Part shown: positions 11,512 through 22,688 of the stretch, piece by piece | How positions within the stretch are numbered: the first letter of the stretch is position 1 | How the letters are laid out: each line of letters opens with the position of its first letter | NCBI GenBank assembly: GCA_015501585.1 | Contig: JADNRY010000259.1 | Coordinates: 1 to 64,000 of the forward strand | DNA length: 64,000 bases | Source of the DNA: Rhodocollybia butyracea | Lineage: Eukaryota; Basidiomycota; Agaricomycetes; Agaricales; Omphalotaceae | Direction of reading: 5' to 3' | Notes under the pieces: generated by a model | Databases searched by the model: none | Seen by the model: the letters and a program-made list of their open reading frames with translations, nothing else | Told to the model about the DNA's origin: nothing | Program-made: the position numbers and the translations under genes

Positions 11512-12513
11512 CTTGAAGCCCAGTCAAACCCGGGCATGCCAGGTCAAGCTAAATCGAGCGAAACAATCCCTGCAAAATTCCCCGATACTGCTCATTTTTG
11601 CTCAGCCTGGCTCAATATTCTGGACTAACTTTAGCCAAAATCGGGCTCAGTCAAGCAAGAAAGTTGACGACATTTTGGCTCAGACCACCACTCATTTAGT
11701 ATCGATTTAGCTGCCTGTTTTTGCTCATTTTTGCTCATCTAGATAGGTTGAAAAGAATTTAAAAGCGCATATATTTTGGCTCTACAGTAGCATGATACAG
11801 GGCTACTGTAATAGATACTAGCTACCACTAGTACAGATACGCCTTCTGAAAAAAAGGCCATGTATCAACTTTCTACAACTCTGAGTGACCTAAAAGCAAT
11901 ATGTTAACATTAGTGTGTGATGCAGACTCGCAACATGCAACCAAAGTACTTAGGCATCGCGAATCTAAGAAATATGAAGATTTGAGTTAGGAAGATGATA
12001 AGAGATGTTGATTCACACCTCGCTGGAGCCTGGCGCGTGTATGCTGATTTGCATTGTCGGTTGCTTTGGAGAGCATTAAAAAAGCATATCAGATAATTAT
12101 TTTTACAGCTTACCAGTGCCTTTCTAATTCTCTCTTTCCTCTCTAACCACCTGAGGAAATATTATAGCATTTTGAGGGAGATAAAAGAGTCAAGGAGGAG
12201 AATAACGATTTGACATGGTGGAGCGGAATGAAGAGGTGAGTGACGTGGCATCAAAGTGGTTAATTTTAGCGACTAGATTCTGCCTTTTACATAAATTATT
12301 GTTCAATGTTTGAGAGCTCAGTTTGAAAAGAGCACTGTTTAGCCAGTTAACAGTTTCTAAATGGGTATCATCAAATGACTTGAGCTCAGTTCGACCAGTT
12401 CGAGTGAATAAAAAAGGCACCATCGAATTTGGCTCATTTTCACCCAATGCCTTACTGATTTCACTTGACTTGGCTTGGCCTGGGATGCCCCAATTTTCAC
12501 TGGGCTTGAAGGC
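11512..12513. mobile_element. 1-kb MITE-like element with long inverted ends
   Basis: The left end reads CTTGAAGCCCAGTCAAACC, then GGGCATGCCAGGTCAAGC and AAATCGAGCGAAAC. The right end, reverse-complemented, reads CTTCAAGCCCAGTGAAAATT, then GGGCATCCCAGGCCAAGC and AAGTCAAGTGAAAT. That gives about 55 bp of imperfect inverted repeats. The interior repeats TTTGCTCATTTTTGCTC words. No coding region is supported. The TSD was not determined. Confidence 0.65.
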
Positions 12514-12776
12514 TGCAGCCGCAAGCACCTTTGTAACGTATTTAGATACTTTTCTAGTAAGTAATCTCATTGACATATGGTTAACTGTAGCAGTAATGGT
12601 ATAGACCGTCCTATCATAATCCATAGTAAGGTGTGCTCTTTGAGCAATGACTGTCAATTTTTTTGGGGCATTAAGTGATCACATGTCATATTTTCAGATG
12701 CATATAGCCTACAGGAGCATACAGCTATGTTCCTTACTCTTAACCATTGCAATCCTTAATTTTTACTTTCTTGCTC

Positions 12777-14700
12777 ATGCTCACAATGCCCAGAGGCTCT
12801 ACTAATGCAGCTTTGAAATCTGCTAGATCAATCCAAAGATCATACAAAGATTCCCAGAAATCCCGCCATGCTCAAAAGTCCACAAATTCTCAAAGACTGC
12901 AATGTGTTGACAGCAAACCTGGTTCAGAGACTGAGACCAATGATGAAGAAAACACTGAAGTCAAGAAGCAACCCGTTAAAAAGAGAAAGTGAGGCAAAAC
13001 GCAACAAAAGATGACAAGGATGAAGAAAGCCAAAAAGATTTCAGTTGCATGTCAACTTGAAGAAGATTCCAAGTGAGTGTTGCCCTTTCTAAGGCTCTAA
13101 TTCTTGCTTAATGCTCCTCAGCGAATCAAATACTCTAAAGGCCTTCAAGAACGTTGCTCACTTCCATGTTATTATGCACTCTCCTCGCATTCCTTGGCTC
13201 AATGCTTTTGTAGCGGGTCTGGTTAGAGACAATATAGTTGAAAAACCTGATAGAGATGAAGATGAAGAGGAAGAGCCCAAAGACTTGTACGCTTTTTTCC
13301 AATCCATGAACTTCACTAACTTTGTCTTTCTTAGGGAATCTCTTTACCCTGTATATGATATCATCAAGAAACAGGTTCCTGACTTCAAAGATGAAATATG
13401 AGAAATCATTGATTCGAATGTTCTGGATGCCCTAGTCTCGGTGGTTTGTATAGATTTTTCTTTAACCTATCAACATTGATCCTGTCTAGATGAACAAGAC
13501 CGCAGGAGCTTTCATCTCAGAAGATGTTCAAAGTATCAAGGACGAGGTTCCTCTTTGGCTTGAAGACTTGATCAAGGAAGATTTGGACCCACGAATCAAT
13601 AGAGGCAATGATAAAACCAAGACTCGTGGTTGGAAGCACCTCATGATTGGACGCCTCCTATGTCCTCCCATTAAACTTGCAGAATTTGACAAAGATCCAG
13701 AGCGGTACATTTTGACATTTGCTTATTGCTGCACTTGTTGATACGGTAATAGCTTCTGTCAGCAAGTTATCATAAACAGTGTCCCTTCAGGTCCAATCAC
13801 CTCAGGTCATTTTCCTTCAGTGTTCTACCAAGACCATGGTGTCGCTGCAGCTGAAGGCTTTTCTAATATCTTTGATGGTCTCTTGTTTAGCTGGCCGTTG
13901 ATAATGGTAAGTTGTTCATCTAACACCTTTAATGGAAATGCTCATATATGCATAGACATGGGTGTTCATATTCCACGGCTCTTCAAATGCTCAATGGTAT
14001 CGACACTGGTTCATGGATGTGCTTGACTGCTGTGCGGAAGGAAAGCCAGATCGATCACCATTGAAAGACAAAACCAGGATTGGTATTTGAGCCTGGGGAA
14101 AGGCCGTTCGATTTGGCATTTCCGCCATAATGCCTGAACAAGTGGCATACTGTGCAATACTTGTACGTGTTCCCTTTACCCTCTTTTTAACTCTAATGCA
14201 CCCGTAGCTTATGCACACCATGTCGGCAACTGATGACTGAAGGAACGACAAAGCAAGTACTGTCATAATGGAGATTCATGACACTATTATGGCTTTCTTT
14301 CAAGATGAAGAACTTAGGGATGAAGATTTCATTGACTTGTTTCATCATCAGTGGGACAAGTAAGCTCTCATTTTGTTATGGATCAAATGCTAATTTTATT
14401 TTAGTGCAATTAGCTGAACGCTTCCTGAGAAGAAGAAAGCGGCCAAAGTCAGCAAGAACGACAAGCACTCTAGTCATCACCAAGCGTTGCTAGCCATCCA
14501 GGAGAAGAAATGACACATCACAGAAGCTGCTGCTGCCGCTGCTGTAGTGGAGAAGGAATTCAAAGAGGATGTTGACAAAAATCCTCTGAAGTCTTCAAGA
14601 ACTGGCGATGCTGAATGCTCAATGACTCCGCAGGCTAGACCGCCACCTCTGGCCTCGGTAACAAACATTGTAAGTCTCCTGTTGTTTAGCCCCTTTACAC
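12777..14700 (+). pseudogene. DUF6698-like protein gene (probably decayed)
   Basis: Exon-like blocks on the plus strand match, in order, the DUF6698 family common in agaricomycetes. A basic N-terminus (12,777-12,992) is followed by an acidic block with EKPDRDEDEEEEPKDLYAFF (13,240 onward). Next come EVPLWLEDLIKEDLDPRINRGND and GWKHLMIGRLLCPPIKLAEFD (13,540-13,690). Then PITSGHFPSVFYQDHG (13,795-13,840), IMPEQVAYCAIL (14,130-14,165) and FFQDEELRDEDFIDLFHHQWDK (14,300-14,360). A Lys/Ala-rich tail follows. GT-AG gaps separate several blocks, but at least one internal stop (about 13,399) and frame changes inside blocks are not explained by clear introns. Function unknown; the family often lies near transposons. 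The assignment rests on block order recalled from the family. Confidence 0.6.
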
Positions 14701-14739
14701 TTTTTCTCAAAGGCCGCTACCTAGCCTACACCAGATGAT

Positions 14740-15540
14740 GTGAGTCCTTTTGCTGTATTGTTGACTTTTATTCTGATGTCTGACACTTCACTTTCAGCAA
14801 ACACCATCCGTACCAAACTCAAAACCTTTGATATGTCTTTGCTCTACTATCTTGGCTATCAATGCTCATTTTCCTCTAGTCTGAAAAGTTGCCTGTCAAA
14901 GTAAGTCATTCCTGTGTAACATCATCTTCTAGTTTTGACATATTTTTCTCAGACTTTGCGAAAGTCGGCTTTCAAACCTCCCTTTACCATTACAGTATGT
15001 TTCGTGTGCTCATTCTTTGTTTGTAGCCGTTGCCTAAGCGCCTCTAGTACCTGTAAGTGTTATTTGGTCTGTCATTATTGGCCACTGTTGATTTGATAAA
15101 CTATAGACTTGCTTTTGACCTTTGCTGAGTACACTACATTTTCACTTGTTAGACAACGCTGACTTTTTTTTTGCAGATTCTGGCCATTGACTGTTCATTA
15201 CTGCTCATGTATGTTAGTCATCTCTTCACACCTTGATATTGCTGATCCGGCACCCTACAGACCTACTTTTCCTGCTCTGATTTGCTATCTGCTGCTTTGT
15301 AAGTGACTTTGTTTGCTCTGATTAGCATCACTGATTCAGCTCGATGGATGTCCTCCCACCAACCGCACCATCATTCAAGGTATGTGACATTTGTTTTGTT
15401 ATTCAAACGTCAACTAATGTATTTTCAAGCCTTCAGTTCAGTATTCAATTATTGTTTATGTACTGGTCTTGTACCATTGACTGTTGTGCTACATATTGTA
15501 GCGGCTATAATATTAAAGTTTTGATGTATGATCAAATCTG
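14740..15540. other. No recognised gene
   Basis: T-rich DNA with short plus-strand frames (longest 73 codons at 15,303) and several GTAAGT/TTTCAG pairs. It could be 3' sequence of the preceding gene. Nothing is identifiable. Confidence 0.3.
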
Positions 15541-15848
15541 AGTATCGCGTCCTGTTATGATCAGCCTGGTAGTTCATGTCTAACTTGGTGCTTATGATAT
15601 GTCTGATCCAATCTGAAAATTCTGGCAGTGCTTGTTTAATCTGGGACTTAAGATAACTTTTGTCTACATTGGAAGTCCTGGTAGTTTTCATCCAATCTGG
15701 GACTTATGATAACTCTCATCCCATCTGGAAGTTCTGGTAATTCTCATTCAATTTGAGACTTATGATAACTCTCATTCAATCTGGAAGTTCTCATCCATTC
15801 TAGGACTTATGGTGGTTCCCATCCAATCTAGGATTCATGAATGCTCTC
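15541..15848. repeat. Degenerate short repeat array, left part
   Basis: About eight variants of ATCTGGGACTTATGATAACTCTCATCCAATCTGGAAGTTCTGG-type phrases, each about 30-45 bp. The array resumes at 16,540 past the family-B MITE, with the TSD copied on both sides, so the MITE inserted into a pre-existing array. Confidence 0.7.
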
Positions 15849-16531
15849 TAGGGTTTTAAAGTGCGGTGCACAAACCGTTGGATAACCGACAACCGCACTG
15901 CACTGAACTGCGGTGAGGGTAAATAAAGGTTGCACCGGTGCAGCGGTTTGCATCCGGTGCAGTTTGCGGTTCTTGGAAATTGAAGAATTTGCATAACTGA
16001 TCAAAACCGGTGGTAACCGGTGGTCAACCGGTGCAATTTACATAATGAAAATAATTGATTGACTGTGTTTTTCAAGCCTGACTTTATGTATTGTAAAGTA
16101 GATGTGATCTGGTAATCAAATTTTTAATTGTATACAGCTCACAGACGCCCATGTGCCACATTTGATTTGGGCGCCTGTGAGCTGTATACAATCAAAATCT
16201 TGATGACCGCATCAAATTTACTTTATACTAATGTAAGAATACCTTTATACACTGTTCATAAGTAGAGATTATTTTATTAGGCAACACTACAGGGTATATG
16301 ATGTTTTGAAACTGGTATAACCGCCGTTTTCACCGGTTCCGCACCAGTTTGCACCGGGTTATTGCCAAACCGGTTCAAAACCGCATAACTGCACTGAACC
16401 GGCACCGGTGAGGCGGTTCTTATCAGTTCAGTGCAAGGTTTGCTGAAATTTAAAAAATATACCACCGGTGCAGTTATCGGTTTGCCCAAAATGGCTGACA
16501 AAACCGAACCGCACCGCACTTTAAAACCCTA
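15849..16531. mobile_element. hAT-type MITE, family B (683 bp)
   Basis: The ends are TAGGGTTTTAAAGTGCGGTG and the matching inverted copy. A perfect 8-bp TSD ATGCTCTC lies at 15,841-15,848 and 16,532-16,539. Subterminal DNA is rich in ACCGGTGCA and AACCGCAC words. A central hairpin lies at 16,130-16,196. No coding region. Its ends nearly match those of the 9.4-kb hAT element at 26,094-35,492 (TAGGGTTTGAAAGTTCGGTG), which shares the ACCGGTGCA subterminal words. It is therefore a plausible non-autonomous client of that transposase. Confidence 0.93.
16130..16196. repeat. Central hairpin of family-B MITE
   Basis: TTGTATACAGCTCACAG and GGCGCCTGTGAGCTGTATACAA-type arms flank a short loop. The outer stem GTA(T/G)ACAGCTCAC is shared with the hairpins of family-A MITEs, although the surrounding elements have different ends. 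Confidence 0.8.
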
Positions 16532-16539
16532 ATGCTCTC

Positions 16540-16700
16540 ATTCAATCTGGAAGTTCTGGAATGAACTTCCAGAATGGATGAGAGCATCCAGATTGTCTAA
16601 ACATACCAGATGGGATTCAGATTTTTAACAGAATGATTCCTTAACTCCCAGATTCTCTAAATTTACCGGCTCTGGGACTCCTTTCCAGACAGGTGCCAGA
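16540..16700. repeat. Degenerate short repeat array, right part
   Basis: Continuation of the ATCTGGAAGTTCTGG-type array interrupted by the family-B MITE. It includes a small palindrome, GGAAGTTCTGGAATGAACTTCC. Confidence 0.6.
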
Positions 16701-16740
16701 AATGTTAGGTTTTGCTGATGTCGATCTTGAATTCATTTTT

Positions 16741-17259
16741 TTTTGGCAAGCAAGGATTTGCTCCAAAATGAGATCTTGTGATAGTGATTTTTGGAGTCCA
16801 CAAGAATAATACCTGTCCCATCCAGAACACTACTCATGAAATGGTCAATCTCAAGTCAATCTCATATTGTCGCAGACATTCAAATAAACACAAAAGCCAA
16901 GCGATAACTCCATTTTGAAGATCTCCAAAAATAAACCCAAAACCAAGTACTTCCATGTTTTTATTTACTTCCCATCCCATTTCACTCTTTACACCTTCAT
17001 GCAGGCTTTTAAAGTCAATATATTTCTTGTCCAGCATGCTGCCTTTCTTAGCTTGAAGAGTGACAGAGATTTTGCCCTTCTTGGGAGGGTTATCAAACTT
17101 GAGCTTGATTCCTAGCATTTTCGCGTTGAACAGTGAGAATACAACAAGTAGACGGAAGTAGGCTAGCGTACCCTCAAACTTGAAAATCAAGCAATCAAGT
17201 GACGCAAGTCAGTCAATGTACTTGGACACATTGAGCGTGAGTTTGGGGGTAGTAGACAT
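16741..17259 (-). pseudogene. Orphan N-terminal exons of a STAND/NLR-type gene
   Basis: The minus-strand start at 17,259 reads MSTTPKLTLNVSK, then after a short GT-AG gap IFKFEGTLAYF, then LKFDNPPKKGKISVTLQAKKG and SEMGWEVNKNM. Another gap follows, then IDHFMSSVLDGTGIILVDS and SFWSKSLLA. The same blocks in the same order start the NACHT-WD40 gene at 62,691 (MPATPKPKLNLSK, VLKIEGTLHP, LKLDNPPKTGRIYVTLQAG, SEMQWKMNTDM, IDYFMSSVVDARGFIIVD). Nothing of the NACHT or WD40 parts follows here, because repeats begin at 16,700. It is a truncated paralogue of the receptor N-terminus. Confidence 0.72.
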
Positions 17260-17599
17260 GTCGACACGATACAACAGTTACTGCGATGATGGTGGTACAA
17301 TAACAAGAGCAGTTTGATTGACATCTGCCAGCGTCGGTGCCGGTCACTCTGGACAAGCACTGGAAACCTTGGCAAATTACATTCAATGTCCACCTTTGTG
17401 TCTATGTTGTCACTTTTTCAATGTACATTATCCTTGGGTGCAATTTGGAGTCACAAATGGACCTTTGTATCATGCTCAGTGTCAGAGCTTTGCAGAGATT
17501 TTCCCGGGCAACACACTTCCATGGGACCCAACCTCGAAGATTTAGCAGACTGACCAACACATTTTTTTTCTGGCCCCGAATCTCCTCGAGAGAGCACAG

Positions 17600-18948
17600 T
17601 CGATCTGCTCTTTCTTCTGCCAGAACTCTTCACCCAAATCGCCCTCTTCTACACCTGTCCGCATGTTGCAGGCCCGCTGGTATCACTGACGCCATTCTTG
17701 CTGATATGCAAGGATATTTATGAACGCTTGACTGGCTGCAGTGTACACAACTTCAACAGCTTCTCTGGCCGCCTGTTGCATCTCTATGCCCAGGTTTTCC
17801 GCCCATTGTGGCTTATGCGTCTCGATCAAGGATAACACGTGTAACCGGGTGTAGATGTTGTTGGCAGTTATGTGAAGCTTTTGGGAGGTAACCAGGATGA
17901 ATTGGTGAATGAAATAGCTGTGCGAGATGGATATCTTGGTATCTTAGTAGGAAAGGTTAGTACTTTAGTCTTTAAAGCTTTACACGTTACACTGTACTTG
18001 TAATGTAATTCTTCCATAGAACATCTCCTCTCTGAACCAAAACCTCTCCGCAAACACATCATCCAAGAAGTTTTACCATTCCTCGCCGTACCATTCCGTT
18101 ACCAAATCACTTTTGCTTACCATTAGCTGCAGACCTAGGCATGGTTGTTGACACCTCCGCACTCTCCATACCTACTCTCCATGGTCCATATCCGCCTTAT
18201 CATACCCATGCCAACACCACTGGTTCCTCCGCTGTTCACAATGCCAATAACATGACACCCACTAACATCTGGCACCTCCCACACCACAGCCGTTGGGTTT
18301 CTCTCTCCACACCGCTTGCTGCCAACGCACTGAAGTTCGTGTATTTCCCTTGTCGTGAGACAATGCTATTTGAGATCAGCGAGTTCATGCCTAGGACAAG
18401 GGAGGAGGCAAGGGCGAGGGCTGCTGCTGCGGGCGTGGATGGTATGAATGTGCCGAGGCCCACACAGCAGGATCTACACGAGTTGAATGTGGGGTTGCTT
18501 GGTCAGGAGATGGTACCGCCGCCTTTGGCTCCAGCTTGAAGCACAACTGCAGCTACAGTTACAGCTACAACCTCTACTTCTGCGCCTACGGATACCACCA
18601 CTACCGCTGCCGCTACTACTTCAACTGCAACTCTACTACCCACTACCGTTATCATTCCCTCCCTCCACTCATTCACCAAAGGCGGCAGAACACCTCTTCC
18701 ATACCCAGACCATATCTGCCGCCTTCTCCTCTTGTTGCATTCGAATTCCCGGATGGGGATATCAGGAAGGCGCAGTGCGTGCTTGCTGAACATCTGGGAG
18801 GTGGGATGGAATTGGAGTTATCATCGACAAATTGAGCATGCCTTCAAAATGCTGGGATATGGACTGGTAGACACTGAGGTTGTGTAGGAGGAGGTGCTGT
18901 CTATGTGCCAGGGCTGTTGAGTGGGCTGTGGACTGGGAGGATGGTTGT
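17600..18948 (+). pseudogene. F-box-type protein, N-terminal and middle part
   Basis: Plus-strand segments match the architecture of the large agaricomycete F-box-like family. The blocks are GPLVSLTPFLLICKDIYERL and NFNSFSGRLLHLYAQVFRP (about 17,670-17,815), then LSEPKPLRKHIIQEVLPFLAVPFRY, then SRWVSLSTPLAANALKFVYF. RTREEARARAAAAG and PTQQDLHELN follow (18,390-18,490), and finally AVYVPGLLSGLWTGRMVV (to 18,948), where a GTGAGT donor follows. The family's remaining C-terminal domain is found only at 23,149-24,167, beyond 4.2 kb of other elements. Frames change several times. The family call rests on motif order and is moderately sure; the true start was not found. Confidence 0.5.
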
Positions 18949-20192
18949 GAGTACAATTTTTTAATATATTGTTCTTTGGCTTTGCTTGTTTTTTTAGTTC
19001 TAATTCTCGTTGGACTTTGGGTTGGACACAGATTCTATTTTCTTATTCTTTTTCATTCTTTCTTTTCTACGCGTTTTGTTCATTTATTTTATTTTTGTTT
19101 AGTTCAAAGATTGATTACTAACCCCCCTCTGTTCATTACTACCTGTTATAGATACCTTCGGAAATGCATCTCTGAGCACTGTTGATGCCGCATGAACCCC
19201 GCACGTCTGATGCCCAGGATCCTGCTACTGCTCTTGAGGCAGCTTCCTGATGTTGTGCCTGCCACTGGTCTTGTGTTTCTGTTGTTGTGTTATCCTCTCA
19301 TTCACAATTATCTTCTGTGTACATATACATTGTTGTGTGTCTGTTTTCGGTTGTTGTTATGTCTTTGGTATCTTTCTGTCCCCCTATGTTTACATGGATC
19401 TGTTTCTAGTGTAACTATATCCTCCTTGAGAACATTTGTGTTCTTGTTTTGCATTCGTGTATATGTTCCAGTATTTATGTTATCGGTTCTTGGACTTGGT
19501 TCTGTAATTTTCCCACATACCTGCATCTATTCTCGCCTACATCTACTCTTGATCTATTTTATAGTCGTGCTCCATCTCTTGGGTGTTGTAAAAAGTACTA
19601 TCATAAGCTTGTTCTTGGAACTTGGCATGTTACAATGTGTAATTACATATATCATTTTCTTGTTCAGATTTGCTGTTTTTGTTCAAAGAGTTATTATCGT
19701 TTTTTTGTAGTATTTTACTTACATATAGACACCCCTTTTGCTGCTAGATTCTTTGTTCTTTGTAATTTATTGCTGTTTGTGAAATACATAACACGCACTC
19801 CTGAAATTTGCAGAGTCATGCATGCACTGGGATGCAGAAGTCCCGTCATCACATGTGAGCCAGTGAAGTGATGCTGGAGCATTAGTATGTGATATACATA
19901 TATGTAGTTATGAGAGACAACAAGGTACTACATGTACATACTATGTAACATACGGAGAAAGGACTGAACAGCCAAAATCCAACAAGACTTTGGTAACTTT
20001 GCACTTGGACATTTGAATTAACATTGTTCACTGCCATTCAGTCCATTGAGAGAGCATTCACCGCATCTGGGGTTGACTGGAGTAAAGTAGATATTGTAAG
20101 AAGAAATGAAATGAATAGCAAGGTTGTGGTGCAATTACATCATGTATGCCATGGGAAACGTAACGGGGGTGACAGGGATTGGGCCGTCTGGG
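18949..20192. other. T-rich noncoding DNA with a dispersed repeat
   Basis: Strongly T-rich on the plus strand, giving spurious Leu/Phe/Val-rich frames. It contains a repeat (19,247-19,421) shared with 24,645-24,817. No gene supported. Confidence 0.5.
19247..19440. repeat. Dispersed repeat, uninterrupted copy
   Basis: About 175 bp starting GTTGTGCCTGCCACTGGTCT match 24,645-24,817 at roughly 90%. The match continues (CTCCTTGAGAACATTTGTGT) into 37,308-37,335. This copy therefore represents the empty site of the 12.5-kb element inserted in the other copy. Confidence 0.85.
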
Positions 20193-21060
20193 TCAAAGAT
20201 TGCGGTAATCACGTAGTTCAGCCAATACACTTGGGATCACCTTTTCTGCCTTGTCCAGAACTTCCGTGACTGCTGCGAGATATTCATCTTCTGTCTGCTC
20301 AGCCTCCTGTGCCAAGGTAGTCAAGCTCAGTAAAATTCTTTCCATTGCAGTATCTCTACTGGCACCGTATGCCAGTAGGGCCGCAATGAACTTCTTGTTG
20401 AACTCAGAGAGAGGTATGTGAGGTTGAGTGGGAATGATATCACTGAGAAGGTTGCCATTGGGCGTAGGCGCTTCTGCATTGGTGCCCCTTTTGAGCAGAA
20501 AGAGCACCATGTCCAGTTTACATGGCGATGGTTTACCCCAAATCATTCCGGAATAGCCAAGTGCGGCCCATGTAAGTGGGATCCCATAGTGAGCCTGACG
20601 CTCGAGGTCTGCACCATAATCTAGAAGGAGACGCCCTATTTCCACTTTCCCATGTTTGCAAGTGTAATAGAGTGCAGTGATGCTGAGGTCATTGAGTGCA
20701 ATAAAAGGACTGTCAATGGGCGCGCCATGCTGCAACAGCAACTTCATCAGCTCCAGATTCCAAGAGAATTCTGCCAAATGAAGTGGCTGATAGTTGTATT
20801 TGCTGGATTGAGCTCCGATGTCTGCACCTGCTTCGAGAAGGAGAGCAGCAATGTCCCTGCACTGGTATTGTGCAGCAATGTGCAGGGGCATGTTGTAGCC
20901 ATGCCTCAAATCCAGGTTTATCAGGTGTGGAGGGGCAAGGAGTTTGGCCACTGTATGGAGCTTCCCTGCTTTCACTGCTTGAATGAAAACCACCTGCCCA
21001 AGCTTGGTGTCAGTGAGGGCTGCCTTATGCCCAGGTTGGAGGATCGCATGAAGCCAACTA
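20193..21060 (-). CDS. Ankyrin-repeat protein
   Basis: The minus-strand frame ends at 20,193 and is open back to about 21,090. Residues carry ankyrin repeats in series: VFIQAVKAGKLHTVAKLLA; PLHIAAQYQCRDIAALLLEAGADIG; QPLHLAEFSWNLELMKLLLQHGAPID; TALYYTCKHGKVEIGRLLLDYGADLE; PLTWAALGYSGMI; LDMVLFLLKRGTNAEAP; and a last degenerate unit FIAALLAYGASRDTA. A C-terminal helical tail rich in Glu/Ala follows. Ankyrin repeats mediate protein binding; no enzymatic domain is visible. An AG acceptor just before LHAILQPGHKAAL (near 21,060) suggests an upstream exon, perhaps in 21,185-21,387, whose own 5' end is cut by a hAT MITE. The gene may therefore lack its start. It lies between the two halves of the F-box-type gene, on the other strand. 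Confidence 0.75.
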
Positions 21061-21184
21061 CAAGTGAGGATAAGGGCGTGGAGAGATCCAGGAGATAGTA
21101 ACGGGGAAAGTCAAATTATAAGCTCTGGTGGAAAACCTTCAAAGTAATCTTTTGCCATGTCAAAGTGGCCAAGTTTGTCAAGCC

Positions 21185-21387
21185 TCACCTAAACCTCATG
21201 CCAAAGGTCACCCAGGTACTGATATCACCTGATGTGACTATATCTGCTTCAACGGGCCAAGCTTTCTCACTACATGTCAGGCTCCACCGCCGATGACTTT
21301 GCATCTTGTCTTTCTTCCACCAAGGATCGTTTGCATTGTCACTTGTTTCTGTTGGATGGTTCAAGTTGCTCTCTGATGCCTTGACAA
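21185..21387 (-). other. Possible 5' exon of the ankyrin gene, truncated by a MITE
   Basis: A minus-strand open stretch reads ESNLNHPTETSDNANDPWWK, then RRWSLTCSEKAWPVEAD and ISTWVTFGMRF. It is followed by TAGGTGAGG, which contains a GTGAGG donor-like site toward the ankyrin frame. Open sequence is cut at 21,387 where MITE A2 begins. No family recognised. Confidence 0.35.
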
Positions 21388-22688
21388 TAGAGATATCCAC
21401 GAGTCCAAGTCTTCACAGGTACTTGCAGGTAATATCCGTGGGAAAACTTGCAAGTATCTGACTCGCAGATCCCAAGATCCGTTTCCCATGGGTCAGCCAC
21501 GGGTCACAAGTCAGACTTTGGGAAATTTAAGTTGACTTGCAAGTACTTGCCTGACATGTGAACTCATATATTTATTAATTGGTGATCAAAACTTACAGTA
21601 ATTAACAGTATCATATTTATTAACAAGTACTGCCACACATGTTTGAGGTTGTAGACAGCTCACGGCGATTGGGCGCTAAAAATTAGCGCCCAATCGCCGT
21701 GAGCTGTCTACAACTCAAAGCCTAACTGTCAGTACATTTTTACTTCGTAACATAGTATGAAATTAGTGTAGCAAGTAAAGTACAGGTTTTTGATAGCATT
21801 ATACACTGTACAACCAATAGAGATGTCCACAAGATGGATCCGGCGCGCAAGTACCTGTGGCCCAAAAGCCTTGACTTGTGACCTGCGAAAGATCCGTGGG
21901 AAACGGATCTTTGACTCGCAGGTAATTTACCTGCAAGTTTGCGTGTATTTATGCCAAAGAGTGTACTAATAATCATTAATAAAGTACTTACCTGTTTTAT
22001 GATACATACCATTTATAAAACATTGTACTGTAACTGTCTACTATTATTTCATACTTAGTTATGAAGTAAATATGTACTGACACAAAGGTTTTACATTGTA
22101 GACAGCTCACGGCGATTGGGCGCTTAAATTAGCGCCAAACGTCGTGAGCTGTCTACAACCTCAAACATATGTGCCAGTACTTGATAAGTACTATAATGAA
22201 TATGATACTATGAATTACTGTAAGTTTTGAGTGTTAACTGACAAATATTGTTGCTTGTACTGTAAATTTTAAGCACTAATTAACAAATGTATGGGTTTAC
22301 ATTGCTTGTACAAGTCATAAAAATACCCGCAAGTACCTGCAGGTCAGCTGAAATTCTCCAAAGTCTGACCTGTGACCTGCGCCGGACCCGTGGGAAACGG
22401 ATCCTGGGATCCGCGGGTCACATACTCGCAGGTTTTCCCACAGATCTTACCTGCGAGTACCTGTAAAGACCTGGACTCGTGGACATCTCTAACAATCAAT
22501 GTATGCAAGTAAATAATGGTAAATACTTGTGACTATAGCTATAAGTACTTGTTTAATAGACAGATCCACAAGTACTTGCGAGTCAGTGACCCGTTTCCCA
22601 CGAGTCAGCCACAGGTCACAAGTCAAGCCTTATAGGCTGCAAGTACTTGCGCCACGGGTCACAAGTATACTTGACCTGGACATCTCTA
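21388..22688. mobile_element. hAT-type MITE, family A, copy A2 (split by A3)
   Basis: It starts with TAGAGATATCCACGAGTCC and ends with GACCTGGACATCTCTA at 22,688. Its middle is interrupted by A3 (21,818-22,491); removing that and one TSD leaves about 620 bp colinear with A1. A central hairpin lies at 21,650-21,716. The 3' end is joined directly to the interior of another family-A copy (A4), and the outer flanks (CTTGACAA and TTTGTTGT) do not match. The expected TSD has therefore been lost, or A2 inserted into A4 with later deletion. Confidence 0.85.
21818..22491. mobile_element. hAT-type MITE, family A, copy A3 (nested, inverted)
   Basis: 674 bp with ends TAGAGATGTCCACAAGATGG and CTGGACTCGTGGACATCTCT plus A. 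It lies inside A2 in the opposite orientation. The TSD is ACAACCAA (21,810-21,817) and ACAATCAA (22,492-22,499), 7 of 8 identical. A hairpin lies at 22,096-22,159. It carries the same AAGTACCTGCAGG-type subterminal repeats as A1. Confidence 0.88.

Noticed and set aside
12190..12657. 155-codon minus-strand frame
   Set aside because: It spans the right inverted repeat of the 1-kb MITE and has no domain or splice support.
18487..18835. Leu/Gln-rich and Cys/Tyr-rich frames
   Set aside because: They come from a CTRCWR-type repetitive stretch within the F-box-type gene read in the wrong frames.
18880..19871. Long hydrophobic plus-strand frames resembling membrane proteins
   Set aside because: T-rich noncoding DNA always gives Phe/Leu/Val-rich frames; part of it is a dispersed repeat also seen at 24.6 kb.
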